Below, in pieces: positions 35,392-44,599 of a DNA stretch of 49,404 bases (within the stretch, counting starts at the first letter, position 1; every line of letters starts with the position of its first letter). The notes beneath the pieces were generated by a model. It was not told the origin of the DNA. It made no database searches and saw only the letters and a list, made by a program, of their open reading frames with translations. This DNA comes from Rhabdochromatium marinum (GTDB lineage Bacteria; Pseudomonadota; Gammaproteobacteria; Chromatiales; Chromatiaceae). A program made the translations under genes and the position numbers. The stretch is taken from the NCBI RefSeq assembly GCF_016583795.1, contig NZ_NRRS01000026.1:1-49404 (forward strand), in the 5' to 3' direction.

Positions 35392-37221
35392 GTGGCTCAT
35401 TTCCTGGGGGAAACCACCCCATCAGCTTACGCGCTACTTCATGACCGCGAGACCGGCGGCTGGTTGCAATTGCAGGATCCGGCTTGGGTGGTATGCACAG
35501 ATGAGCTGAGCAAGGTCAGCGCACTGCTGGCCGCCAGGCTCGCATACCGCGATGTTCCGGCGAGCCTTTACTGTCTGGCTTACGAGGCCGCTGCGGCGTT
35601 CGATCCCTGCCTGCGACTTCATCCCGGTCAACGCAAACAGCCGTTGTTGTGGATGGCGGGCTTTGCAACGCTGAAACCCGTGGACGCTCATGCACTCTTG
35701 GCGGACTGTGAGGCGGATGCTACCCCTGAGATGCGCGAGCCCTTATTCGGCCCCTGGAACCCCGAGATGAGTCCGGCCGCTTATGCCCGTGCCTTCGCGA
35801 CCATCAAAGCGCATCTGGCCGCCGGGAATGCCTACCAGATCAATCTCACTCAGCGCTATCGCGCTCCACTGCTGCAGTCGCCAACCCGCGCCGGCCTGCA
35901 ACGGCTTTTTCTCCGTCTTGCCACGCGCCACCGCTGTCCTCACGCGGCGTTCATCGACACAGATGAATTCACGGTGCTGTCCCTCAGCCCGGAAACCTTT
36001 TTCGAGCGCGATCACCACCAGGTGCGCTGCCGGCCAATGAAAGGCACCGCCGCTCGGGGGGAAACAGCCGAAGCCGACGCACTGGCCGCGCACCGCTTGC
36101 TGACCTCCGCCAAAGAACGCGCGGAAAACAGCATGATCGTCGACATGGTGCGCAACGATCTCGGACGCGTTGCCCACAGCGGCCGTGTGCGCGTGCCAAA
36201 GCTGTTCGCGCTTGAGCACTACCCAAGGGTGCATCAGATGATCAGCGAGGTCACGGCCGAAACCGAGGCCACGGATCATGAGCTCCTGCACGCGCTCTTT
36301 CCGCCCGCGTCCATCACCGGTGCGCCCAAGGTGGCGGCCATGGAGATCATCGCCGCACTGGAATCCTCTCCACGCGGGCTCTATACCGGCACCATTGGCG
36401 CCCGGCTTGGTGCGGAACGCACCTATTGGAATGTCGCCATCCGCACCCTGGTGGCCTATCGCCGCTTGGGCCTGGCCGAATATGGCAGCGGTGGCGGCAT
36501 TGTTTGGGACAGCCAGCTTGATCGGGAATGGGCCGAACTGCGGCTCAAGGCCAGCCTGCTTGCCGACACGGCGCCGAGTTTTGCTCTGATCGAGACCATG
36601 TTGTTGCAAACCGATGGCCAGGTGTTCCTGAAACAACGCCATCTGCAGCGACTGCGTAAGAGCGCACGACTGTTTGGATTCCCTTTTGACGAGGCCACGC
36701 TCCAGCGGCATCTGGCAGCGGCGATCGACGCCACCCGCAACCAGCCATCCGCGCCGCGCATGCTCAGGTTGGTCTTGACGGCCACGGGCACGGTGACTAT
36801 CTCCAGCGCTGCGCTCAGTGAGCGCCCGCTGTCCGCGCCGCTGCGGCTGCGCCTGGCTGAACGGCCGATCGATTCCCGCGACATCCGGCTGCGTCACAAA
36901 ACCACTGACCGCCAGATTTATCAAGCGGCTGCCGGGCGACACAGCGTGCCTGGAGATGAAGTGCTGCTGTTTAACGAACGCGACGAGCTGACCGAGGGCA
37001 CCTTCACCAACATCGTCCTCGAACTTGATGGCGGCCGCTACACCCCGCCCGTTACCGCCGGCCTACTGCCTGGCTGCTATCGCGAAGAACTGCTGGCGGC
37101 GGGACGCATCATCGAGCGTCCACTGAAGCTGGCTGATCTGGAGCGCGCCACTGCGGTGTGGGCCATCAACTCAGTGCGCGGTATGATGCGCTGCCAGCTA
37201 CTGGAGCCTGTTCTGGGCTGA
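35392..37221 (+). CDS. pabB: Aminodeoxychorismate synthase I fused to 4-amino-4-deoxychorismate lyase
   Basis: A 609-aa fusion for p-aminobenzoate synthesis in the folate pathway. Residues ~1-400 are the PabB chorismate-utilising domain (AYQINLTQRYRAPL, SLSPETFFERD, CRPMKGTAARG, NSMIVDMVRNDLGR, PPASITGAPKVAAMEII and YTGTIG). Residues ~400-600 are a PLP-dependent lyase of the PabC type with the cofactor lysine in RLRHKTTDRQIYQ and LTEGTFTNIVLE. The fusion would pass aminodeoxychorismate directly to p-aminobenzoate. It needs a separate PabA glutaminase, not seen here. The start is GTG 35392, supported by TGAGGA six bases upstream; no ATG is close. Confidence 0.93.
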   Translation: MAHFLGETTPSAYALLHDRETGGWLQLQDPAWVVCTDELSKVSALLAARLAYRDVPASLYCLAYEAAAAFDPCLRLHPGQRKQPLLWMAGFATLKPVDAHALLADCEADATPEMREPLFGPWNPEMSPAAYARAFATIKAHLAAGNAYQINLTQRYRAPLLQSPTRAGLQRLFLRLATRHRCPHAAFIDTDEFTVLSLSPETFFERDHHQVRCRPMKGTAARGETAEADALAAHRLLTSAKERAENSMIVDMVRNDLGRVAHSGRVRVPKLFALEHYPRVHQMISEVTAETEATDHELLHALFPPASITGAPKVAAMEIIAALESSPRGLYTGTIGARLGAERTYWNVAIRTLVAYRRLGLAEYGSGGGIVWDSQLDREWAELRLKASLLADTAPSFALIETMLLQTDGQVFLKQRHLQRLRKSARLFGFPFDEATLQRHLAAAIDATRNQPSAPRMLRLVLTATGTVTISSAALSERPLSAPLRLRLAERPIDSRDIRLRHKTTDRQIYQAAAGRHSVPGDEVLLFNERDELTEGTFTNIVLELDGGRYTPPVTAGLLPGCYREELLAAGRIIERPLKLADLERATAVWAINSVRGMMRCQLLEPVLG

Positions 37222-37260
37222 CGGCTCGGCACCAAGACCTCATTCAGGGAGCACACTCAC

Positions 37261-38466
37261 ATCATCCGCGCGCACTTTCCTCCGATCCTGCTTATCACCC
37301 TTGGGGCACTCGCTGCCCTGACGCCCTTTGCCATTGATCTCTACATCCCCAGTCTGCCGTCACTGGCCGATGATCTGGGCAGCGATATCCGGCTCGCGCA
37401 GCTCAGCGTCACCCTCTATCTGGGCTTTTTCGCCGGTGCCCAACTGCTGCTCGGGCCACTGTCTGATGTGTATGGACGCCGACCGCTGATTGGCGGCGGG
37501 CTGCTGCTGTTCGCCCTCGGTGGCCTGGGCTGCGCCCTGGCCCCATCGATGCTGCTGTTGTTGATTGGCCGTTGTCTGCAAGCCATCGGCGGAGCGGCAA
37601 TTGCCGTGACCATTCCAGCCCTGGTGCGTGATCGCTTTGCGCGTGACGAGTATGCACGCGTCATGACCATGGTGATGCTGGTGATGGGATTGGCGCCCAT
37701 GATCGCACCGAGCCTGGGCGCTCTGGTGTTGCTGCTTGGGTCCTGGCGCTGGGTGTTTGCGACCTTGCTTGGCATCACCCTGATCATCGCCCTGCTGTTT
37801 CGGCAGGTGGTGCCGGAAACCTTGCCACCCGCACGCCGCCAAGCACACATGAAAGCCTCCCTGCTACAGTACGGACGCGTCCTGCGACATGGCCGTGCGC
37901 TGGCCTATCTCGGCACCGCCTCGGCGAGCTTTGCCGGATTGATGGGCTTTGTCATCGGCTCGCCCTTTGTCTACATCAGCCTGCACGCAATCTCACCGCA
38001 ACTGTTCGGCCTGCTGTTCGGAGCCAATGTCGCCGGTGCGCTGCTGGTGTCCCTGCTCAACGCGCGGCTGATCCCACGCCTGGGGGCTGAGCGGCTGCTG
38101 CAAATCGGCCTGAGCGTGCAAGCACTGGCCGCACTGCTGCTGTTGGCGCTGACCCAGTTGCCGCACCCCAGTCTATGGCTGATCGCGCTCCTGACCGGTG
38201 CCTATCTCAGCACGACCGCCTTGGTCATGGGCAATGCCATGGCCGGCTTCATGGCCGATTTCCCCGATCTAGCCGGCACCGCCTCAGCCTTCGGCGGCGC
38301 AGTGCGCTTTGGCACTGGCGCGCTGAGTGGTTCAATGATTAGTCTGCTACACGATGGCCGCGCTACACCCTTGTTGCTGGTCATGGGCTTGAGCGGCCTG
38401 TTGAGCAGCGGCTGCTATCTTTTGGGTGTGCGTGGGCGGTCATTGGCCAAGGTATCCATCAACTGA
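37261..38466 (+). CDS. Bcr/CflA-type MFS drug exporter (no canonical start codon)
   Basis: Homology and membrane-helix pattern run from 37261: PPILLITLGALAALTPFAIDLYIPSLPSLA is the first helix and motif D1-like region of Bcr/CflA drug:proton antiporters, then LGFFAGAQLLLGPLSDVYGRRP (motif A-like, GPLSDxxGRRP). Twelve helices are expected in ~400 residues, and the C-terminus is intact. Between the PabB stop (37221) and this point the frame has no ATG, GTG or TTG; the first two codons are ATC ATC, preceded by GGGAG nine bases away. The first ordinary start is GTG 37468, which would delete about two helices. Either a rare ATC start is used, an ATG was lost, or there is a base error. Confidence 0.8.
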   Translation: MIRAHFPPILLITLGALAALTPFAIDLYIPSLPSLADDLGSDIRLAQLSVTLYLGFFAGAQLLLGPLSDVYGRRPLIGGGLLLFALGGLGCALAPSMLLLLIGRCLQAIGGAAIAVTIPALVRDRFARDEYARVMTMVMLVMGLAPMIAPSLGALVLLLGSWRWVFATLLGITLIIALLFRQVVPETLPPARRQAHMKASLLQYGRVLRHGRALAYLGTASASFAGLMGFVIGSPFVYISLHAISPQLFGLLFGANVAGALLVSLLNARLIPRLGAERLLQIGLSVQALAALLLLALTQLPHPSLWLIALLTGAYLSTTALVMGNAMAGFMADFPDLAGTASAFGGAVRFGTGALSGSMISLLHDGRATPLLLVMGLSGLLSSGCYLLGVRGRSLAKVSIN

Positions 38467-38539
38467 TGACGGAATTAAAAAATCCTGACCAGTACAAGAC
38501 TGGCCGATTCCTTAACCTAGCCCCAAATAGCATCGAATC

Positions 38540-39067
38540 ATGAACAATAAAACGATCCCCAATACCATTGAGCGCACTCTCAATGACGATGACTACATTG
38601 TCTCAAAAACAGACACAAAAGGTCGTATCACTTATGCCAATCGAATCTTCATGACCCTGTCTTCCTATACCGAACAAGAGCTACTTGGCGCGCCGCACAA
38701 TATCGTCCGTCATCCCGATATGCCTGGTTTGATGTTTAAGCGCCTATGGGACACTCTTCGAGGCGGGCGTGAGTTTCATTTTTATACCAAGAATCTAGCC
38801 AAGGATGGGAGTTATTATTGGGTGTTCGCCAATGTGACACCGTCGTTCGATCAACGGGGGCAGCCTATCGGTTACTTTTCGGTGCGACGCAAACCAAAGG
38901 CTGCAGGTGTCAAGACCTTTCAAGAACTGTATCGTTCCATGCGCCAAGCCGAGCGGCGCACCGCAGGCAAACAAGCTGCGCTTGCTGCTTCCGCACGTAT
39001 TTACGACGATTTTCTCGCTGCCCAGGGGGCGAATCATGAAGCCTTCATCCTTGCACTCCAAGCTTGA
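38540..39067 (+). CDS. PAS-domain protein, Aer/CetB-like
   Basis: A 175-aa soluble protein with one N-terminal PAS domain (~20-120): [31 protein letters not shown] and [20 protein letters not shown], the pattern of FAD-binding Aer-type PAS domains, then [33 protein letters not shown] short helical tail follows. There is no membrane segment or signalling domain; the receptor encoded next overlaps its end by 32 bp. In Campylobacter the CetB PAS protein senses redox and signals through the separate receptor CetA, and the arrangement here suggests the same division. Confidence 0.88.
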   Translation: MNNKTIPNTIERTLNDDDYIVSKTDTKGRITYANRIFMTLSSYTEQELLGAPHNIVRHPDMPGLMFKRLWDTLRGGREFHFYTKNLAKDGSYYWVFANVTPSFDQRGQPIGYFSVRRKPKAAGVKTFQELYRSMRQAERRTAGKQAALAASARIYDDFLAAQGANHEAFILALQA

Positions 39068-40490
39068 TCGCATTGTTTATGCTATGGTCGCGCTCGTCCT
39101 CGCGAACGCAGTGCTTTCCTGGTTCTGGCATGGCTTCGATTGGATCGCGCTGACGACGCTACTCCTTGGTCTGGCGTTGAGTGTTTGGCTTAGATTCTTG
39201 GCGCGCGAGTCGCTCGGCACTATGAGCCAAATCGACACCGTAGCGCACGAAATGAGCGAAGGCTTATTTGAGAAGCGTGTTCTTGGGGCTGCCAATCACC
39301 AAGGAATGGGAAAACTTGCCTGGCACATCAACGATATGCTGGATCAGCTGGAGACCTATTTCCGCGAAGTTTCCACGGCGCTCGAAGAACACGGTCGCGG
39401 CCATTATCAACGCAAACCCCATACGGCGGGAATGCATGGAATGTTTCGTTCCAGTCTCGAACGCATCACCGATGGGCTAGAAAAATTGGAGCAATTTGGC
39501 AACATGCAACAACGTAATCAGTTGCTTGCCAGTGTACAAAATCTTAACACGCGTAATTTGCTTGAAAACCTCGCGCACATGCAACGTGACATGCACCTCA
39601 TTACCGAAAGACTGCAAGTCGTGCTCGAGGAGGCACGGCGAACCGACCATGACGCCGAGGCCAGTCGAACCACGGTCGATGATGTCGTCATGCGGCTAAA
39701 CGGGATTGTCGAACGAATCGATCACGAAAGCCAGGCAATTTTGCAACTCTCCGAGCAAGGCGCGAAAGTTCAGCAAGCAGTGAGCCTCATTAATGGCATT
39801 GCCGATCAAACCAATCTTCTGGCCCTCAATGCTGCTATCGAGGCGGCGCGCGCTGGCGAAAGCGGACGCGGTTTCGCGGTGGTGGCCGATGAAGTACGCA
39901 AACTTGCCGAAAGGACCAAAACAACATCCGTCTCCATCGGTGCCACCATGGAACAACTCGCACGCGAATCGGCCACACTTCAGGAAGGTTCGGTCGTGAC
40001 GCGCGAACTGGCGCATTCCTCTCGCGCCACCATCGGGGAATTGGCCGGGCGGTTCGCACAATTCTCGGCCTCGGCCAAGGACACGCTTGCGCGTACCGAT
40101 TATGCCCTCGACAAGAGTTTTGCGACCCTCGTTAAGGTCGATCATGTCATCTATAAACAGCGCGCTTATATGGCCCTCGACACCAATGGCGAAAAGCAAT
40201 ACGTCGACTCAGTGAGCGTTGATGACCACCATTGCCGCCTTGGTCAATGGTACGAACAGGGCGACGGCAAACGACTGTTCAGCGCTGTACCCTCCTTCAA
40301 CGCCATGGCGGAGCCACATCGAAACGTCCATGGTAGCGCGCATCACTTGCTGGACTTGATCGCCGACGGCGCTTGGCAAAGCGATAGCGAGCGGCATGAA
40401 CGTATTCATGCCGCCCTTGAGAGCATGGAACATAGCAGTATCGAGGTTATGGATATCATCGACCGCATGGTTGACGAAAAGCATGTTTGA
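39036..40490 (+). CDS. Chemoreceptor with C-terminal CZB zinc domain, CetA-like
   Basis: A 484-aa chemoreceptor with two closely spaced N-terminal membrane helices (~12-31 and 36-53) and no periplasmic sensor. A HAMP-like region follows, then the MCP signalling hairpin ([25 protein letters not shown], tip at ~255-290) and a C-terminal CZB domain: His370, Cys400 in [15 protein letters not shown], His428 and His432 are the likely zinc ligands. Lacking an outside sensor, it probably receives its signal from the PAS protein encoded immediately before it (energy or redox taxis), and the CZB domain adds zinc or oxidant sensing. Start ATG 39036 is inside the PAS gene; the longer open frame upstream is antiphase to PAS and not supported. 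Confidence 0.9.
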   Translation: MKPSSLHSKLDRIVYAMVALVLANAVLSWFWHGFDWIALTTLLLGLALSVWLRFLARESLGTMSQIDTVAHEMSEGLFEKRVLGAANHQGMGKLAWHINDMLDQLETYFREVSTALEEHGRGHYQRKPHTAGMHGMFRSSLERITDGLEKLEQFGNMQQRNQLLASVQNLNTRNLLENLAHMQRDMHLITERLQVVLEEARRTDHDAEASRTTVDDVVMRLNGIVERIDHESQAILQLSEQGAKVQQAVSLINGIADQTNLLALNAAIEAARAGESGRGFAVVADEVRKLAERTKTTSVSIGATMEQLARESATLQEGSVVTRELAHSSRATIGELAGRFAQFSASAKDTLARTDYALDKSFATLVKVDHVIYKQRAYMALDTNGEKQYVDSVSVDDHHCRLGQWYEQGDGKRLFSAVPSFNAMAEPHRNVHGSAHHLLDLIADGAWQSDSERHERIHAALESMEHSSIEVMDIIDRMVDEKHV

Positions 40491-40746
40491 TCGTGAATCG
40501 CGCGCCGACTAAGCCCGAAAGCATTCGCACGCCATGCCGCATCTGTTGCATCTCATTGTGCGCCTGCTGTGCTTGCGCTGACAGGTGATGATCTTCCAAA
40601 ATCGCCGTCTTTTCTTGAATGCCAGCTGGCCCTTCTCGCCCTTGAGCACTCGACCAGCGGCGTGCGTTTTGAGCACAAAATTTGGAGCAACAGGGAAATT
40701 TGTTTTAGTATTTTCCTCCCAATCCTTGTTAAAGAAGAAACATCTC
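40491..40746. other. Intergenic region, no gene recognised
   Basis: 256 bp between the chemoreceptor and the secreted-protein gene. Its latter half is AT-rich (for example TTTGTTTTAGTATTTTCCTCCC), which would suit a promoter for the secreted protein, but no clear -35/-10 pair is read. Short open frames on both strands here show no recognisable protein. Confidence 0.4.
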
Positions 40747-41283
40747 ATGAATCTAATGAAAATGATTAATCGGAAAGCCATCGCTCTTGAAGCAATGCTA
40801 GGCATCGGAATAGTCGCAACGTCAGCAATACCTGCACAGGCTGAAGTGCAGGGGCCTAACAACCTATACACGGTTACTCCGTGTCGGATATTGGACACAC
40901 GAGAAGCTGAATGGTACTCTCGTTTGGATCCAGAATCCTCGGTAAGCATCGATATCTACGGCGATGCTATCCCCTTGCAAGGGGGGAATCCCTGGGGCTG
41001 CCCTGAGATCCCGTCCGATGCCAACGGTGTTTTTATGAATATCATTGCAGTAAACCCACAGGGTAATGCTAATAATGATCTTGGCGTCAAGCCCTACGGC
41101 GCATCATTGAGTGGCACTGCTATGAACTATCAGCCGGGTATTTTTGCGCTGAGTAACAGCGTCTTCTCGGCTGTCTGTCCGGGCGATAAATCAGGCTGTT
41201 GGTTCAGCCTGACGTTACAGAATGGCGCTGGCGCCTCAACCGATATTGTTATCGACGTGACTGGTTTCACATTACCCCGATAG
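40747..41283 (+). CDS. Small secreted protein with VTPCR-DTR type domain
   Basis: A 178-aa protein with a signal peptide (RKAIALEAMLGIGIVATSAIPAQA, cleavage probably after AQA) and a mature part of ~150 residues. It contains YTVTPCRILDTR, DANGVFMNIIAVNPQG and TDIVIDVTGFTLP, blocks that recur in large exported beta-rich proteins of many bacteria, usually as repeats. Here the unit stands alone. Four cysteines (in TPCR, WGCPEIP, VCPGDKSGCWF) suggest disulfides. Function is unknown to me; a surface or extracellular role is inferred. AAGAAG lies eight bases before ATG 40747. A stem-loop follows the stop. Confidence 0.75.
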   Translation: MNLMKMINRKAIALEAMLGIGIVATSAIPAQAEVQGPNNLYTVTPCRILDTREAEWYSRLDPESSVSIDIYGDAIPLQGGNPWGCPEIPSDANGVFMNIIAVNPQGNANNDLGVKPYGASLSGTAMNYQPGIFALSNSVFSAVCPGDKSGCWFSLTLQNGAGASTDIVIDVTGFTLPR

Positions 41284-41307
41284 TGGTTGTTTCACACCTA
41301 AATCCAG

Positions 41308-41327
41308 GGGGCGCGCGCGAGCGCCCC
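41308..41327 (+). terminator. Probable terminator hairpin after the secreted-protein gene
   Basis: GGGGCGC-GCGCGA-GCGCCCC, a perfect seven-base-pair GC stem with a six-base loop, starting 25 bp after the stop codon. A clean T tract is missing (AGCCCGCAAATAGTTGTG follows), so efficiency is uncertain. Confidence 0.5.
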
Positions 41328-41416
41328 AGCCCGCAAATAGTTGTGTAATTAAAGCCACTATTGAGCACTTTGCTCATGGCTCTCCCGCTGGTTCGGTTGG
41401 ATTGGCAATCAACGGC

Positions 41417-42577
41417 CTATGCGTCAGTTCCTGACAAACGATCCAACTGAGCTTGTTTGCGCTCCATGTCTTGATCGGAGTCCGCATAGCGGGCTGCGAT
41501 CGCGCGAAAGTCTTCCTGGAGTTCAAGAAAGGCGTCTGTGATGTCGGGATCGAAATGAGACCCGCGCCCTTCCTGCATGATAGAGACGGCTTGCTCGTGC
41601 GACATGCTTTCCTTATAGACGCGTCGGCTGATGAGCGCGTCATAGACATCGGCGACCGCCATCAGCCGCGCCGATAACGGGATGGCGTCACCTGCCAAGC
41701 CCTCGGGATAGCCAGATCCGTCCCATTTCTCCTGATGGCCATAGGCGATCTCCTTGGCAGTGGTCAGGAATGCGACTGTCATGCCCAACTGGTCCTCGGC
41801 GGCTTGGATGGCATCCCGGCCGAGGGTCGTATGGGTTTTCATGATCTCGAACTCGTGCGGCTCGAAGCGGCCCGGCTTGAGCAGGATGCGGTCTGGAATC
41901 CCGACCTTGCCGATATCGTGCAAGGGCGCCGATTTAAACAGCATCGCAATCGTCTCTTCGTCGAGTTGGGCAGCGAAGCGCGGATGGGTCCGCAACTTTT
42001 CCGCGAGAATCTTCACGTAATGCTGGGTACGGCGAATGTGATTTCCGGTTTCAGTGTCGCGTGTTTCAGCCAGGGAGGCCATGGCCATAATGGTCACATC
42101 CTGAATCGCGGCAATCTCGCATGTCCGGCGTGCCACCTCGTGCTCAAGGTAGTCAGCCTTGTCGCGCAGGAAATCGGCGCTCGCCTTCAGCATCAGATGG
42201 TTTTTCACCCGCGCCAGCACAATCGGGGGGCTGATCGGCTTGGTGATGTAGTCCACCGCGCCCATTGCCAAGCCGCGCATTTCGTCCTCAACCTCAGCCT
42301 TCCCGGTGAGAAAGATAACCGGCACGTCGCGCGTGGCCGGGTCGGCCTTTAATTGGCGGCAGATCTCGTAGCCGTCCATTCCCGGCATCATGATGTCAAG
42401 CAGCACGAGATCGGGGGGCGTGTCCGAGCGCAGGATTTTCAACGCGCGCTCGCCGTTGTTGGTTACTTTTACCCGGTAGTGGTCCTTGAGCAACCCGCTT
42501 ATCAGGGACAGATTGTCGGGCGTGTCATCGACAACCAGGATGGTTGGCTTTGCGAGTGTCGCGGTTTCGGCATCCAT
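41417..42577 (-). CDS. HD-GYP response regulator (c-di-GMP phosphodiesterase)
   Basis: A 386-aa two-component output protein. The N-terminal receiver domain has DD at 17-18, acceptor Asp61 (VLLDIMMPGMDGY) and lysine in YITKPISPP; a coiled linker (~130-160) leads to an HD-GYP domain with ETRDTETGNHIRRTQHYV, the metal pair His220-Asp221 in APLHDIGKVGIP, HTTLGRDAI and the GYP motif at 289-291 within GHQEKWDGSGYPEGLAG. All residues expected for an active phosphodiesterase degrading c-di-GMP to pGpG or GMP appear present. It is last in an operon with the hybrid kinase and the output-less sensor; phosphorylation by that kinase is the obvious inference. Confidence 0.93.
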   Translation of the reverse strand: MDAETATLAKPTILVVDDTPDNLSLISGLLKDHYRVKVTNNGERALKILRSDTPPDLVLLDIMMPGMDGYEICRQLKADPATRDVPVIFLTGKAEVEDEMRGLAMGAVDYITKPISPPIVLARVKNHLMLKASADFLRDKADYLEHEVARRTCEIAAIQDVTIMAMASLAETRDTETGNHIRRTQHYVKILAEKLRTHPRFAAQLDEETIAMLFKSAPLHDIGKVGIPDRILLKPGRFEPHEFEIMKTHTTLGRDAIQAAEDQLGMTVAFLTTAKEIAYGHQEKWDGSGYPEGLAGDAIPLSARLMAVADVYDALISRRVYKESMSHEQAVSIMQEGRGSHFDPDITDAFLELQEDFRAIAARYADSDQDMERKQAQLDRLSGTDA

Positions 42578-42610
42578 CGGTTGCGTCTCCTGGCAAGGAT
42601 TCCGGGTTTT

Positions 42611-44599
42611 TCAGGGATTCTTCAAAGGGCGGATGAGGGCACAGATCGACTTGAGGTCGTTGGCATCCGGGGGCATGACACCCAATGAAATCGCGGCGTC
42701 AAAAATTGTACCCTCGGCTCGTCGACCTTGCACACTCCCACGGTCGGCTGACATCCGTCGGCTCTGCTCGCCCCTGGCAATGAACTGTGCCCGCTGCTGT
42801 GCGTGGCCTTCCCGCAAGGATTCCGGTAGCAACTGCTCGACACTCATGCCTTGCAACGGCGCGTCATCATAGCCGAACAAACGTTCCGCCGCAGCGTTGG
42901 CGCGCAGAATCTCCCCGTCTTCGGCGACAATCAACAAGGCGTCCGGCAGCTCCTGTAACACCGTGTCCAGCCAGGCTTCGGCCCGGCGGCTGCGTTGCTG
43001 TTGTCGCAGCAGTTCCTCGGCCTGAAGGCGGGTTTTTTGGAGCATTGCGTCGTTGCTGCGCGCAGCGAGCAGAATCTCGAGATCCATCGACAGCACCGGC
43101 AGCAGGCCGGTCAGCGTCTTTTTGAAGGTATCGGCATCCCGCTCCATGGAGGCCAGTTCCAGCACGCCGATCAGCAGATCGCTGTGCCTGATTGGCGCCA
43201 GCACCAGCAACCGTGGCGCAGCCTCGCCCAAGCCGGTGCGCACGCGCCAGAACCCCGGCGGCGGATCAGTAAACTGCTTGTACTGCCCATCCAGGGCACA
43301 CTGACCGACCAGTCCTTCACCGACCGGAATCTTGTCGGGAGCGCCTTCGGTGGCATAGGCACCGGCCAGCGCCAGATCCCCCGCCAGATCCCCCGCCAAC
43401 CCCCCCGATTGTTGCATGTCGCGGTCGAGGTAGTACAGGGTTCCCTGATGCAAGGGAGTAAAGTCGGTCAGCTGGCGGAAGAAAGCCTTGGCAAGTGAAG
43501 GAATGTCGCGGGCCTGTTGCATCTGCACGCTGAACTCGGAGTACAACTCCTTGAGTCGTGCCGCCTCGGCCAGCTCACGTACGGCCGCCTCCTGCTCCGC
43601 AAACGCTTCTGCCCGTGCTCGCGTTTCGTGCATAGCGCGCAAGGCTAGCAACAACAGCACGAACAGGCCCAGCGCGATACCACCTTGAAACACGCGCATA
43701 TGGGTCACTGGCACCGCACTCGCCAAGTCCCGAAAGAGCACCAATGTCCAGCTGCCCTCTGGATCATTCCAACGGATCGGCTTCTGGACGGCCGCGTAGC
43801 GGGCGCCGCGTATGCGCACCACATCGGCCTTGGGGTCGAAGTCAAGCGGTAAGACACCGTGCCCGGTCTGGTACATCCTGCCAAACTGTTTCAGGCTGGC
43901 AAGCGTTCCGAGGCGCTCCGCGTCGAGCAGCCCGGCAAGACGCATGAGCCAGGCAAGCTCGCTGGTCGCGAACACGACCCCCTGCGGAGATAGCAGCAGC
44001 GCCTTCGCCTTCCAGGTCGACAGCCGCTCATCGAGATCCGCCGCCAGTCGCTTGGCGACCAGGGTTCCGATCACGTCCGAGTCCGTCGAGGCGCTGGCAT
44101 AGAGCGGAACCGCCGTGTAGATGCCGCGCTCGAAGCTGCGCGAACCCACGGCGGCATAGACACTTGGGCTTCCCGTGATCGCCTGCTGCCAGTAAGGTCG
44201 AAAGGAGACATCCTTGCCGGTTGATTTCTTGTGGGTTGTCTCATGAGCGACGATCACACCCTGGTCGTTCATGACGTAAATGCCATCGGCGCCCAGCTGC
44301 TCCCGCGCTGTGCGCAGTCGCAGCAAAGCCTGCGGACTGTCCTCGGGCAGCGTCCCGAGCGCGACATCGCGCAAGGCCTCCTCGCTGCGTCCCAGCAGCG
44401 AGAGCACGCCCATGGTCTCGCCATGCATGGTTTCCATCTCAAGGTGGCTGGCCGCCGACTCAGCGGCGTTGTCGAGATTCCTGCGAAAATCCTGCTCCAG
44501 ATCGGCGCGCTGCCACTCGCCGGCGAGAAACCCGCCCAGCAGCGCCAGACAGAACGCGAGCACGCGCGCGATCCTGGGATGGTCGAGCAGCCAATTCAC
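42611..44599 (-). CDS. Cache-GAF-PAS membrane sensor lacking an output domain
   Basis: A 662-aa protein: membrane helix at ~10-28, large periplasmic double-Cache-like region ([52 protein letters not shown]), second helix at ~305-325 ([18 protein letters not shown]), GAF domain (~350-510, ending EEIL-like [12 protein letters not shown]) and a PAS domain (~545-650). It then stops: no kinase, GGDEF, EAL or MCP domain. The PAS end ([32 protein letters not shown]) is complete, so this may be a truncated kinase or a signal-input subunit for the hybrid kinase it overlaps by 4 bp. A 12-bp tandem repeat lies in the GAF domain. Confidence 0.85.
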   Translation of the reverse strand: MNWLLDHPRIARVLAFCLALLGGFLAGEWQRADLEQDFRRNLDNAAESAASHLEMETMHGETMGVLSLLGRSEEALRDVALGTLPEDSPQALLRLRTAREQLGADGIYVMNDQGVIVAHETTHKKSTGKDVSFRPYWQQAITGSPSVYAAVGSRSFERGIYTAVPLYASASTDSDVIGTLVAKRLAADLDERLSTWKAKALLLSPQGVVFATSELAWLMRLAGLLDAERLGTLASLKQFGRMYQTGHGVLPLDFDPKADVVRIRGARYAAVQKPIRWNDPEGSWTLVLFRDLASAVPVTHMRVFQGGIALGLFVLLLLALRAMHETRARAEAFAEQEAAVRELAEAARLKELYSEFSVQMQQARDIPSLAKAFFRQLTDFTPLHQGTLYYLDRDMQQSGGLAGDLAGDLALAGAYATEGAPDKIPVGEGLVGQCALDGQYKQFTDPPPGFWRVRTGLGEAAPRLLVLAPIRHSDLLIGVLELASMERDADTFKKTLTGLLPVLSMDLEILLAARSNDAMLQKTRLQAEELLRQQQRSRRAEAWLDTVLQELPDALLIVAEDGEILRANAAAERLFGYDDAPLQGMSVEQLLPESLREGHAQQRAQFIARGEQSRRMSADRGSVQGRRAEGTIFDAAISLGVMPPDANDLKSICALIRPLKNP
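43371..43406 (-). repeat. In-frame 12-bp tandem repeat (three units)
   Basis: GCCAGATCCCCC occurs twice in a row and a third unit differs at two positions (GCCAACCCCCCC). On the coding strand it gives [11 protein letters not shown] in the GAF domain of the Cache-GAF-PAS sensor. Unit length is a multiple of three, so copy-number change would add or remove four residues without a frameshift. Confidence 0.8.

Noticed and set aside
35743-36942. A 399-codon minus-strand frame opposite pabB
   Set aside because: No recognisable protein family, and it is the complement of a conserved enzyme gene.
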